64,000 bases of DNA, taken from the NCBI GenBank assembly GCA_018716105.1, contig DVKH01000020.1:1-64000 (forward strand), in the 5' to 3' direction. Both the position numbers and the translations under genes were made by a program. The notes below the pieces were generated by a model. It made no database searches, was not told the origin of the DNA, and saw nothing but the letters and a program-made list of their open reading frames with translations. Source of the DNA: Candidatus Fimivivens faecavium. Lineage in GTDB: Bacteria; Bacillota; Clostridia; Oscillospirales; Ruminococcaceae. Below, piece by piece: positions 7,861 to 16,359 of the stretch. The stretch's first letter is position 1; each line of letters starts with the position of its first letter.

Positions 7861-8629
7861 ATTTGGACGCCGCTTCGACAATCGCCGCGAAATCCGCCGC
7901 TTTGAGCGAAGCCCCGCCGATCAGCCCTCCGTCGATGTCGTACTGCGCGAGCAGCTGAGCCGCGTTTTTCGGGTTCATCGAGCCGCCGTACTGGATGGTA
8001 ACGCCGCAGGCGGTCTCCTCGTCCCCGCAGATGCCGGCCAGCAGCCCGCGGATAAACGCGCAGGCCTGCCCCGCCTCTTCTGCTGTCGCGGTCTTGCCGG
8101 TCCCGATCGCCCAGACCGGTTCATACGCGATCACCACGTCGCCAAGCCGTCCCGCCGGGACCTCGCGGAGCCCTTCGGTCACCTGCCGCGCGATCACGTC
8201 GTTGGTATCATTCGCTTCGCGCTGGGAAAGCGTCTCCCCGACGCAGAGAATCGCCTTGAGCCCGCCGAACAGCGCGGCCCGGAGCCGCCGGTTCGCCGTC
8301 TGATCGGTCTCGCCGAAGTACTGCCGCCGCTCGGAATGCCCGACGATCACATATTCGGCCCCAAGTTCCCGGAGCATCGGAACCGAAATTTCGCCGGTGT
8401 ACGCCCCCGACGGCTCCCAGTGGCAGTTCTGCGCCCCAAGCCGGATTTCGCTCCCCTTGAGGGCTTTCGCCGCCGCGTCGAGATCGGTGAACGGCACGCA
8501 CACCACAACCTCGCACTCCGCCGCTGACACCAGCGGGCGGATCGCCTTGATCAGCTCCCCGGCCTCCGGACGGGTCATGTTCATCTTCCAGTTTCCGGCG
8601 ACAATCGCTTTTCTCTTCTGTTTATCCAA
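7859..8629 (-). CDS. tpiA: Triosephosphate isomerase
   Basis: Interconverts dihydroxyacetone phosphate and glyceraldehyde 3-phosphate. The 256-residue TIM barrel shows the NWKMN motif with catalytic Lys15, GHSERR with electrophilic His98, and the base Glu170 in YEPVWAIGTG, followed by the phosphate-gripping loop and the GGSMNPKNA and GLIGGASL motifs. Length is normal. It is the middle gene of the pgk-tpiA-gpmI operon, 72 bases after pgk. Confidence 0.97.
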   Translation of the reverse strand: MDKQKRKAIVAGNWKMNMTRPEAGELIKAIRPLVSAAECEVVVCVPFTDLDAAAKALKGSEIRLGAQNCHWEPSGAYTGEISVPMLRELGAEYVIVGHSERRQYFGETDQTANRRLRAALFGGLKAILCVGETLSQREANDTNDVIARQVTEGLREVPAGRLGDVVIAYEPVWAIGTGKTATAEEAGQACAFIRGLLAGICGDEETACGVTIQYGGSMNPKNAAQLLAQYDIDGGLIGGASLKAADFAAIVEAASK

Positions 8630-8701
8630 GGTAATGCCCCCCTGTTATGCGCGCGGGGATTCGCTCCGCCGGGCGCCGGTTTCTGTCGATCTTCTGCTGC
8701 G

Positions 8702-9892
8702 TCACCGGTCCTGGAGGCAGGCGACGCCCGGAAGCTCCAGCCCCTCGAGGAATTCGAGCGACGCGCCGCCGCCGGTTGAGATATGGGTGATCTGCTCCTC
8801 AAAACCGAGCTGCGCCGCGGCCGCAGCCGAGTCGCCGCCGCCAATGATGGTCACCGCGTCGGACTGGGCCATCGCCTTTGCGACGGCGCGGGTCCCTTCG
8901 GCGAACGGCGCGAGTTCGAACACGCCCATCGGCCCGTTCCAGACAACCGTCTTCGCCGTGCGGACCGCCTCGGAAAACGCCCTCACCGTCTCCGGCCCGA
9001 TGTCCATGCCCATCCAGCCGTCCGGGATGCCGTCGGCCGGCGCGGCGGTTTTTTTCGCCGCATCCGCGGAGAACGCATCCGCGATCACGTTGTCAACCGG
9101 CAGAAGGAGCGGGACCTTTTTTTCCTTCGCCAGGTCAATCAGACGCTTCGCCGTCTCCACCTTGTCGTCCTCGCAGATCGAGGCGCCGATTTGATATCCC
9201 ATCGCCTTATAGAAGGTATATGCCATCCCGCCGCCGACCAGAATCCTGTCCGCCTTTCCGAGCAGGCTTTCGATCACGCCGATCTTGTCGGAGACCTTCG
9301 CCCCGCCGAGGATCGCGACAAACGGCCGCGCCGGGTTTTCGAGCGCGCCGCCGAGGAATTTGAGCTCCTTTTCAATCAGAAAGCCGCTCACAGCAGGAAG
9401 GTACCGGGCGATACCCGCGGTCGAGGAATGCGCCCGGTGCGCGGTGCCGAAGGCATCGTTCACAAAAAGGTCCGCAAACGAAGCGAGCTTCTTCGAGAGT
9501 TCCGGGTCGTTCTTGGTCTCGCCCTTTTCAAACCTGACGTTTTCGAGCAGGAGCACCTCCCCCGCCCTCAGGGCTTTCGCCTTTGCCGCCGCGTCCCCGC
9601 CGACGACGTCCGCCGCGAGGGCGACCGGTTTTCCCAGCAATTCGCCCAGCCGCTCTGCGACCGGCTTCATCGAATATTTCTCCTCAGGGCCGTTTTTGGG
9701 CCGCCCCAGATGGGAACAGAGGATCACCGCCGCCCCGTTTTCGAGGAGATACCGGATGGTCGGGAGCGACTCCCGGATGCGTTTGTCGTCGGTGATCGCG
9801 CCGTCCGACAACGGAACGTTAAAATCGCAGCGCACCAGCACCCGTTTGCCTGATACGTTGAGGTCTCTGACTGTCTTCTTGTTGAGATTCAT
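8702..9892 (-). CDS. pgk: Phosphoglycerate kinase
   Basis: Transfers phosphate from 1,3-bisphosphoglycerate to ADP. The 396-residue product has the N-terminal [11 protein letters not shown] signature, the SHLGRPK substrate loop, [14 protein letters not shown], the hinge [11 protein letters not shown] and the nucleotide-binding GGGDSAAA loop. It is the first gene of the pgk-tpiA-gpmI operon. The usual upstream partner gap is not next to it: upstream is a divergent giant surface-protein gene. I see no clear promoter in the 300-base divergent gap. Confidence 0.97.
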   Translation of the reverse strand: MNLNKKTVRDLNVSGKRVLVRCDFNVPLSDGAITDDKRIRESLPTIRYLLENGAAVILCSHLGRPKNGPEEKYSMKPVAERLGELLGKPVALAADVVGGDAAAKAKALRAGEVLLLENVRFEKGETKNDPELSKKLASFADLFVNDAFGTAHRAHSSTAGIARYLPAVSGFLIEKELKFLGGALENPARPFVAILGGAKVSDKIGVIESLLGKADRILVGGGMAYTFYKAMGYQIGASICEDDKVETAKRLIDLAKEKKVPLLLPVDNVIADAFSADAAKKTAAPADGIPDGWMGMDIGPETVRAFSEAVRTAKTVVWNGPMGVFELAPFAEGTRAVAKAMAQSDAVTIIGGGDSAAAAAQLGFEEQITHISTGGGASLEFLEGLELPGVACLQDR

Positions 9893-10221
9893 GGGATAAA
9901 GCGCCTTCTTTCCAAGTTTTGTTTGTGAAAAGGCTTTGCCGGTCTTATTTTACCGGATCGCAAAAGGTATTTCAAGGTTTGGGACCGGGAAACCCCCGCT
10001 TTTCCGTTAAAAGAATTTAAGGGCCCGACTGCAATATTCTGTCACCAACGCTACACATTATTGGTGAAAAGGCTCTTCCGCCGGAAAAAACGCAGCGGAA
10101 GGATGCGATATCCCCCAATTTGTGCTATCATAAAAAGGCCACAGGAAACCATCTGCGGCAGGTTTTTTCCGTATGACGGCCCGGAAAACGCCCGCGGCGC
10201 GTTTTGAAAGGAAGGGTACAT
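9893..10221. other. Divergent intergenic region between pgk and the giant surface protein gene
   Basis: About 330 bases without a gene. It contains an inverted repeat TCACCAA / TTGGTGA (10042-10048 and 10061-10067, 12-base loop), which looks like a regulator binding site or a small hairpin, and a TATCAT (10126-10131) that could be a weak -10 for the rightward gene. Short reading frames on the minus strand here have no supporting features. Confidence 0.4.
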
Positions 10222-13200
10222 ATGAGTATTTTCGATCAATACCGAAACTCAAAGCAGTTTTGGATCATCACCGTATTGGTCATCATCCTGGTGGCCTGTC
10301 TGGCCGTGCTCGGCTTTCTGATGGCCACAAAGCCGGCCGGCCCCGCCGACGCCGGCCCCAGCCCGTCGGAACCCTCAAGCAGCGAGGAAGAACCGCACGA
10401 TCCGGCCTTCACCGATCCCGGCGAATGGGACGACGAAGAATCCTCCTCCGAATCGGAAGAGCCGGAACCCTCCTCTTCCCTGGCGCCGTCTTCGGCGCCG
10501 GCGTCCTCCTCGTCCAGCTACACGCCTCCGGCCTCCTACACCCCTCCGGCCTCCTACACCCCGTCTACGGGGAGCGGAAACGTGACCATACCTTCCGGTT
10601 CGGGCGCGCTGAACATCACCAAGGCGGGCAGCTACGATACCTCAGCGGTTCATTCCAGCGTCACGATCTCCGCGGATGACGTTGGAGTGCGCAATAAGAC
10701 CGTCAGCGGCGATATTGTCGTCAAAGCGTCGGTCGGCGGCGGAACCGTCCTGATCCAGAACACCGTCGTCAAGGGCAAAATCATCATTCAGGGCGGCGGC
10801 CGTGTCAAGCTCTACGGCGTCACCTGCCCCGAGGTGGTCGCCCAGTATGAAGGCGGCGGCACCGTCCTTGAAGTCGGCGGCAAAACCACCGTCCAAACGC
10901 TGAACGTCAAGGGCCATGTCACCCTCGACGAGGCGAATCTCACCTCCGGCTACGCCGGCGTCAAGGCCGCGTCCATCAATGAAACCAGCCGTCTCTGGCA
11001 GGAACTGACCCTCTCGGACGCGAACCTTGAAAAACTGACCGTCAATACCCTCGCGAACGTCACCGTCCCGGCCGGCAGCTCGATCGACGCGGTCACCGCG
11101 AACGCCCGCCTGCACCTCGCGGGAAAGGGCACGGTCGGTAAGCTCACCGTCGCGGCAAACGACGTCACCTACGAATACCGGCCCTCCTCAATCGACACCA
11201 AAAACGGCTACAACGACCCGTATGAAGACACCCTGAAGGTCGGCGAGACCCCGACCGGCGGCGGCGGCGGCAGCGGCGGCAGCGACAGCGACAGCGGCGG
11301 TTCTTCGTCCTCTCGCGACCTCGACACCCCGAAAAACCTCTTGATCGAAGCGGGCAGCAATGCCCGAACGGTCGTCCTGTCCTGGAGTTCGGTCTCCCGC
11401 GCCAGGGGCTATGACCTTGTGATCTATGTCAACGGCGAGCAGGCGAAAACGGCCTCTCTCTCGTCGGGCACCACAAAATACACCTACACCAACAGCCTTT
11501 TGGAAAAAGACGGCGCCACCCTCTACTTCACCCTTGTCGCGACCGGGAACGGCTCCTCGCTCCACGATTCCGACATGGCCAGGAGCGGCACTTATATCGC
11601 CGGAAAGACGGGCACGCCGAGCGGCCTCGCCATCACTTCGGCCTCGGCGGATAAAACCATTACGTTCTCCTTCACCCGCGCGCCGGGCGCGACCGGTTAT
11701 AAACTCACCCCGATCGTCAACGGGAGCCGGATGGCCGCTCAGACCCTTAAGTCCAATGTGACCTCCTATAGCTATAAAGACAGTGTCAACGTCGGCAAGG
11801 AGGGTTCAACCTTCGCCTTTGAGGTGATCGCGCTCGGGGATTCCTCCCACGAGGATTCCGATCCGGTCCTGAGCGAGACGGTCACCGTCGCGCCGCTCCC
11901 GATCCCGGAAAAGATCACCGTCTCTTCGGTGTCCGGCTCCACCACCGCGGTCAGCCTCTCGTTCACGAAGGTGGACGGCGCGGCCGGGTACACCGCGACC
12001 CCGATCCTCAACGGAAAGGAGCTGACCGGCGAAGCGGAGAATCTTTCGTCCGGCGCCACCACCCTGCGCTACACCAACTCCGCCCTTTCGAAGGACGGGG
12101 CTTCGATCCAGTTCAAGGTCACGGCCAGGGGCGACGGCAAGCTCACCCTCGATTCAACCGGCATGAGCAATGTCCTCGCTGACGGCGCGCTCGAAGCCCC
12201 GGCCAATCTGAAAGTTTCGGCGGGTTCCGCTGACAGCACCGTCCGCTTCTCGTTCGACGGGGTCGACGGCGCTTCCGGCTACCGCGTCGTCCCGATTGTA
12301 AACGGCAAGCGCCTTGCGGAGCGCAGCCTTTCGGCCAGCGAAACCAGTTACGATTATAAAGACGCGGCCACCGTCGGCAAGGAAGGCTCAACCTTCGCCT
12401 TCGAGGTCACCGCAAGGGGCGGCTCCCTCAAAGACGACTCCCCGGCGGTCCAAAGCGATGTCGTCACAGTCAAGCGCCTCGCGGCGCCGGACGGCCTCGA
12501 GATCAGGAACACCGGCTCCGGCGTCCTCACCTTCTCCTTCGGAAAGGTGGACGGCGCCTCCGGTTACAAGGTCGTCCCGGTGGTCACCACCGGCGGGAAG
12601 CCTGCCGATCAGGCCGCGATCAGCCTCGACCCCAACAAAACCACCTGCGAGTTCAAGCACGATAAAGTCGGCGCCGAGGGTTATGCGTTCTCCTTCCGCG
12701 TCTCTGCGCTGGGCGACGGCAAGCTTACCCTCGATTCCGACGAAAAGACCTCCGGCCCCGCAGCGGCAGAGGCGCTCAAGGCCCCGACCGGCCTTGCGAT
12801 CAAGGCGGGCGGTCCCGGAAAGCTGATCTTCTCGTTTGACAAGGTCGCCGATGCAGCCGGCTACAGCCTTGTCCCGGTCGTCGACGGCGCGAATCTAGAG
12901 GCCGTCTCCCTCGGGAAGGATGCGGATTCCTATACCCTCACGCATACGAAGATCGGCAAGGAGGGCGCCACCTTCTCGTTCCGCGTCACCGCAAAGGGCG
13001 ACGGCAGCCTCAAAAAGGATTCCGAAGCCGCCCAAAGCCAAACCATCGCCGTAAAACGCCTTTCGGCCCCCGGTAACCTTCAGGTCACCGCCTCTTCCGG
13101 GACGGCCACCTTTACCTTCGACAAGGTTTCTGGCGCGGCCGGCTACACCGTGACCCCGGTCCTGACCATCAACGGAAAGCCTGCCGACCAGGCCGTGATC

Positions 13201-14496
13201 ACGCTCGGCGCGAATCAGACCAGCGCCCCCTTCACGAACAACAAGATCGGAGAAAGCGGCACCGCGGTATCGTTCCGTGTCGTCGCAAAGGGCGACGGCG
13301 TCCTCACCCTCGATTCCCCATCCGCGGCGTCCGCACCGTTCGAGAGCAAAACGCTTTCGACGCCCTCGAACCTGAAGATTGTCCCGGGCAGCAGCGGCCA
13401 GCTTGTCTTTTCGTTTAATCCGGTCTCCGGCGCGGCCGGTTATACGCTCACCCCGGTCGTCGACGGCGCGAATCTAGAGGCCGTCTCCCTCGGGAAGGAC
13501 GCGAAGTCCTACACGTTCTCCCACGCGAGAGTCGGCGAGCAGGGGGCAACCTTCGCCTTCACCCTCACCGCGAAAGGCGACGGCGGCCCGGTGAAGGATT
13601 CGGCCGAGGCGCAGAGCGGCACCCAGACGGTAACCGCTCTTTCCAAACCCGGTAATCCCACAACGGTCAAGAAATCCGACGACACGGTCGCCTTCTCGTT
13701 CTCGGCGGTCAGCGGCGCAAAATCCTATGTCGTGACCCCGATCGTAAACGACGCTCCGCTTTCCGCAAAGGCACAGACCATCACCAAAACCTCGCTGGAG
13801 TATCAAGACAGCCGTCTCGCCGATCCCGGCACGACGGCGGCGTTCTCGGTGATGGCGGTCGGCGACGGGAGTTTGACCCTTTCGTCCGATCTCGCGACCT
13901 CCGCCGAAATCGCCACCGCGGCAAACGCCGAACCGCCTGAGCCGCAAAAACCCGCCGCCCCGGCGGCGCCTTCGGTTTCCGCGGGCGGCGCGGATACCAT
14001 TGTGGTCAGCTTTGCAAAGAGCGACGGCGGCTATGAGCTGATCCCGGTCGTCGACGGCGCGGATCAGACCCCGATCTCCATCGGGAAGAACACCGCGTCC
14101 TACTCCTACCGGGTTTCCGCCGGGGATCTTGGCAAATCCATCTGCTTTAAGCTCGTCGCCCTCGGCGACGGCGAAAAGAGCGGCGAATCCGGCGAGAGCG
14201 GCTCCGCCAAAGCCCTCGCCGCCGCGGTTGTGACCCCGCTGCGCAAGGGGAGCGAGCTCGGCGTGCGGGCGGCGTCCGGATACGAGGCGGTCGCCTCCGC
14301 GGGCAGCGTCAAGATCACGCTCGCCCTCGCGGAAAACCCCGCAGTGCGCGCGGAGTTCTCCTCCGCCGACGGAAACAGCTGGCAAGCGCTCAAGGGCGCG
14401 GAATCCCTCCAAAGCAGCGGCCTTCTCGTCTCGATGACGGCGGGCGGCGTCCTCTACGTCATGCCCACAGCGGAGATTGAAGACGCCACCGGTTGA
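10222..14496 (+). CDS. Giant membrane-anchored protein with a beta-helix-like region and about ten fibronectin-III-like repeats
   Basis: 1,424 residues. A short cytoplasmic N-terminus is followed by one transmembrane helix (about 13-34), a Ser/Glu/Pro-rich stalk (about 38-118) with repeated YTPPAS units, a region of short regular beta-strand repeats (about 120-330) that resembles a right-handed beta-helix, a Gly/Ser linker (about 345-372), and about ten repeats of roughly 96 residues. Each repeat begins L-x-x-P-x-x-L, continues V-x-F-S-F-x-x-V-x-G-A-x-G-Y and ends with a conserved G-D-G-x-L-x-x-D-S, typical of fibronectin-III-like folds. A shorter C-terminal domain follows. There is no sortase signal. 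The ATG at 10222 follows GAAAGGAAGGG. A role in surface adhesion or wall interaction is an inference only. Confidence 0.85.
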   Translation: MSIFDQYRNSKQFWIITVLVIILVACLAVLGFLMATKPAGPADAGPSPSEPSSSEEEPHDPAFTDPGEWDDEESSSESEEPEPSSSLAPSSAPASSSSSYTPPASYTPPASYTPSTGSGNVTIPSGSGALNITKAGSYDTSAVHSSVTISADDVGVRNKTVSGDIVVKASVGGGTVLIQNTVVKGKIIIQGGGRVKLYGVTCPEVVAQYEGGGTVLEVGGKTTVQTLNVKGHVTLDEANLTSGYAGVKAASINETSRLWQELTLSDANLEKLTVNTLANVTVPAGSSIDAVTANARLHLAGKGTVGKLTVAANDVTYEYRPSSIDTKNGYNDPYEDTLKVGETPTGGGGGSGGSDSDSGGSSSSRDLDTPKNLLIEAGSNARTVVLSWSSVSRARGYDLVIYVNGEQAKTASLSSGTTKYTYTNSLLEKDGATLYFTLVATGNGSSLHDSDMARSGTYIAGKTGTPSGLAITSASADKTITFSFTRAPGATGYKLTPIVNGSRMAAQTLKSNVTSYSYKDSVNVGKEGSTFAFEVIALGDSSHEDSDPVLSETVTVAPLPIPEKITVSSVSGSTTAVSLSFTKVDGAAGYTATPILNGKELTGEAENLSSGATTLRYTNSALSKDGASIQFKVTARGDGKLTLDSTGMSNVLADGALEAPANLKVSAGSADSTVRFSFDGVDGASGYRVVPIVNGKRLAERSLSASETSYDYKDAATVGKEGSTFAFEVTARGGSLKDDSPAVQSDVVTVKRLAAPDGLEIRNTGSGVLTFSFGKVDGASGYKVVPVVTTGGKPADQAAISLDPNKTTCEFKHDKVGAEGYAFSFRVSALGDGKLTLDSDEKTSGPAAAEALKAPTGLAIKAGGPGKLIFSFDKVADAAGYSLVPVVDGANLEAVSLGKDADSYTLTHTKIGKEGATFSFRVTAKGDGSLKKDSEAAQSQTIAVKRLSAPGNLQVTASSGTATFTFDKVSGAAGYTVTPVLTINGKPADQAVITLGANQTSAPFTNNKIGESGTAVSFRVVAKGDGVLTLDSPSAASAPFESKTLSTPSNLKIVPGSSGQLVFSFNPVSGAAGYTLTPVVDGANLEAVSLGKDAKSYTFSHARVGEQGATFAFTLTAKGDGGPVKDSAEAQSGTQTVTALSKPGNPTTVKKSDDTVAFSFSAVSGAKSYVVTPIVNDAPLSAKAQTITKTSLEYQDSRLADPGTTAAFSVMAVGDGSLTLSSDLATSAEIATAANAEPPEPQKPAAPAAPSVSAGGADTIVVSFAKSDGGYELIPVVDGADQTPISIGKNTASYSYRVSAGDLGKSICFKLVALGDGEKSGESGESGSAKALAAAVVTPLRKGSELGVRAASGYEAVASAGSVKITLALAENPAVRAEFSSADGNSWQALKGAESLQSSGLLVSMTAGGVLYVMPTAEIEDATG
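12873..13499 (+). repeat. Two copies of a 48-base perfect repeat inside the fibronectin-III-like region
   Basis: Bases 12873-12920 and 13452-13499 are identical over 48 positions, including a rare CTAG. They are 579 bases apart, exactly 193 codons or two protein repeats. Other repeats have diverged in DNA, so this pair indicates a recent duplication or gene conversion of a repeat block. Confidence 0.85.
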
Positions 14497-14514
14497 TTTC
14501 CCAAAAGCACGGCG

Positions 14515-14549
14515 AAAGGGGCGGCCCCGCAATGCGGGGCCGCCCCTTT
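14515..14549. terminator. Bidirectional terminator between convergent genes
   Basis: A 16-bp perfect GC-rich stem (AAAGGGGCGGCCCCGC and its complement) with a 3-base loop. It serves the giant surface-protein gene on the plus strand and the 279-residue protein gene on the minus strand. Confidence 0.85.
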
Positions 14550-14577
14550 CCTATGTGCGCGCCCTGGAAACCGTCCG

Positions 14578-15417
14578 TCACAACAGAAGGTAACCGAGCG
14601 CAAGCAGCAGGGTTTTGTCCCCGCGCTCATTAAAGATGATAAACATGATCATCAGGATGATCAGTTTTTCCCCGTCGATATCGAACGCATCGAGGAGTTT
14701 TGCAACCGGCTCCGAAACCGAGGAGATGGCCTCGGTCAGGCTGTCTCCAAGCGAAGACGCCGTCGAACCCAATCCTTTGTCCCCGAGGCCCTTGATGATC
14801 GTGGAAATCGATTTCATCGCGTCGCCGGGCTTCGGTTCCGGCTTGAACCCGTCCGCGCGCTGGCGGCGGTTCTGCATTCCAAACATCGAGGAAAGCGACT
14901 GCAGAGGATTTTGCACCCGCATCCGCTGCGGGGCCGGGCGGTTTGCGCCGGCGCCCGGCGCAAGCGGCGGGCCCCCCGGGCGCTGCGCGCCCTGGCTTTG
15001 ATTTCGTCCGGACATGCCGGGGGACAGCCGCCTCTGCTGGGGATGCGCCGGCATTCCGTTCTGGGAAAAGCCGGGACCCATCCGCTGCCCCATCGGGCCG
15101 GAGAACGTCTGCCCGCCGTGCTGCTGCGGGTTCTGTCCCTGCATCTGCCGGGGCCTGTTCTGTCCATGCTGCCCCGGCGGGTTCACCCCCGCGTTCTGCG
15201 CCTGCCGCTGCGTCTCCGCAGACGGTTCCGGCTGCTGCGCCGCGCCATCCTGCGTTTCCTGCGCGGCTTTGGCGGCCTGCGCGGCTCTCGCGGCGTTGGA
15301 AGCCGAAACCGAGGCGCGGGCCCTGGCCTGCATTTCCCGGACCCGGCGGAGCGCGTCCTGCTGCATGGTGAGCATGTCGGCCGAGGTATAAGCGGGCTGG
15401 TTCCAGCTCGGGCTCAT
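14578..15417 (-). CDS. Low-complexity Gln/Pro/Ala-rich protein of unknown function (third gene of a three-gene unit)
   Basis: 279 residues. The N-terminal part (about 15-70) is a basic Ala-rich helix (MQQDALRRVREMQARARA). Residues about 70-185 are low complexity, rich in Gln, Pro, Gly, Asn and Met. The C-terminal part has an amphipathic region (about 198-240) and a very hydrophobic end, LIILMIMFIIFNERGDKTLL and LALGYLLL, that is probably membrane-associated. Similar hydrophobic C-termini occur in small clostridial proteins of unknown role, some sporulation-linked, but this is from memory and uncertain. It overlaps the stop of the preceding gene by 4 bases (ATGA), so it is translationally coupled. 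Confidence 0.7.
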   Translation of the reverse strand: MSPSWNQPAYTSADMLTMQQDALRRVREMQARARASVSASNAARAAQAAKAAQETQDGAAQQPEPSAETQRQAQNAGVNPPGQHGQNRPRQMQGQNPQQHGGQTFSGPMGQRMGPGFSQNGMPAHPQQRRLSPGMSGRNQSQGAQRPGGPPLAPGAGANRPAPQRMRVQNPLQSLSSMFGMQNRRQRADGFKPEPKPGDAMKSISTIIKGLGDKGLGSTASSLGDSLTEAISSVSEPVAKLLDAFDIDGEKLIILMIMFIIFNERGDKTLLLALGYLLL

Positions 15418-15896
15418 CTGCCGTCCCCCTTCCCGAGAATCCCCATCTCTTTGATCAGCGGCAGGAGTTTGATCAACTGGAGAATTCGAATCGCATCGTC
15501 CACACGTTTTGCGCGTTCTGGGGAAAAATGGGGCTTCAAAGCGCGCAGAAGCTGCGTGTTCTCGTCCTCCCTGGAGAATGCCGACGCCGCCTTTGAGAGC
15601 ATCGCGATGGCCCCAGGGTCGATCGGCGGGGTGGAGGACCCGGAAGACGCTGCGTCCCCCTTGCCGCCGAAAAGCTGCGCGAGGCCGGATAGATCCGGAA
15701 GCCCGGATGGGTTCTGCTGAGTCCCGTCCGGCTGCGAGCCGTTTCCGGGGAACGTACCGCCGGGCCGGGCGGTTGCGTTTTGCGAAGACGCCGCCTCGTT
15801 CCCATCGAGCCCGAGCGAGCCCATGACCGAGCGCAGCTGGTTCATATTCTCTTCGTTGCCCAGAAACTCGGTGATCATCGAGGTCAGGTCATCCAT
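15414..15896 (-). CDS. Protein of unknown function (second gene of the three-gene unit)
   Basis: 160 residues. The N-terminus (MDDLTSMITEFLGNEENMNQ) is helical, the middle (about 35-95) is a Gly/Ser/Pro/Asn-rich linker, and the C-terminus (about 100-155) forms hydrophobic helices with ALKPHFSPERAKRVDDAIRI and a LIKLLPLIKEMGIL stretch. There is no signal peptide. I do not recognise a named family. It starts 2 bases after the stop of the 85-residue gene and overlaps the next gene by 4 bases, so all three proteins are probably made together and may form one complex. Confidence 0.7.
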   Translation of the reverse strand: MDDLTSMITEFLGNEENMNQLRSVMGSLGLDGNEAASSQNATARPGGTFPGNGSQPDGTQQNPSGLPDLSGLAQLFGGKGDAASSGSSTPPIDPGAIAMLSKAASAFSREDENTQLLRALKPHFSPERAKRVDDAIRILQLIKLLPLIKEMGILGKGDGR

Positions 15897-15898
15897 CG

Positions 15899-16156
15899 CT
15901 ATTTCCCTTTCATCAAATCTCCAAGCATCCGCTTGACCTGTGGATTTTCAAGGATCTGCCCGATCGCCTTCGGGTTTTGGAGCATGCTCTGAACCTGTTT
16001 GGCCTGTTCGGGGCTCATCCCCTGGGTCACCTGGTCCATCTGTCCCGATTCGATCTGCTTTTTGAGGGTTTCGGGGTCCCGGCCGAGCTTCTGCCCCGCG
16101 AGCTTGAGCAGCGCGTTCATCTTCTCGGGCGAAAGGCCGCTTGGCATGTTGGACAA
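15899..16156 (-). CDS. Small helical protein with a STI1-like motif (first gene of the three-gene unit)
   Basis: 85 residues, mostly helix, rich in Gln, Lys and Met. The segment with LQNPKAIGQILENPQVKRML resembles the Asn-Pro-containing STI1/heat-shock-chaperonin-binding repeats, which bind hydrophobic segments; this is a resemblance only. The start is decided by the ribosome-binding site: AGGTGGTGAT, close to the full anti-16S sequence, lies with ideal spacing before a TTG at 16156. In-frame GTG codons at 16165 and 16168 lie inside that site, and the ATG at 16147 is too far away. It heads a compact operon with the next two genes. Confidence 0.7.
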   Translation of the reverse strand: MSNMPSGLSPEKMNALLKLAGQKLGRDPETLKKQIESGQMDQVTQGMSPEQAKQVQSMLQNPKAIGQILENPQVKRMLGDLMKGK

Positions 16157-16316
16157 CGGTATCACCACCTGTTCGTTGGTATTCTATAGGTATGAGCCCG
16201 CCGAACCGCTTATTCGAATACGGACTCGCTTTATATCAGATTATGCCGCCCCCGCCCGTTTGGTGACAGCGCCGCGCCGCATCGCCCCCTTCGCTTCATA
16301 TCCACAAAAAAGGCGC

Positions 16317-16348
16317 AAAAAAGCGGGACGGCTTTGCCCGCCGTCCCG
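16317..16348 (-). terminator. Terminator of cysK
   Basis: On the minus strand the stem CGGGACGGC / GCCGTCCCG with a 7-base loop is followed by GCTTTTTT, 12 bases after the cysK stop. Confidence 0.85.
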
Positions 16349-16359
16349 TTTACAGCGCT

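Noticed and set aside
10500..14200. CRISPR-like or satellite repeats in the surface-protein gene
   Set aside because: The repeats are coding, diverged in DNA and have a protein period of about 96 residues.
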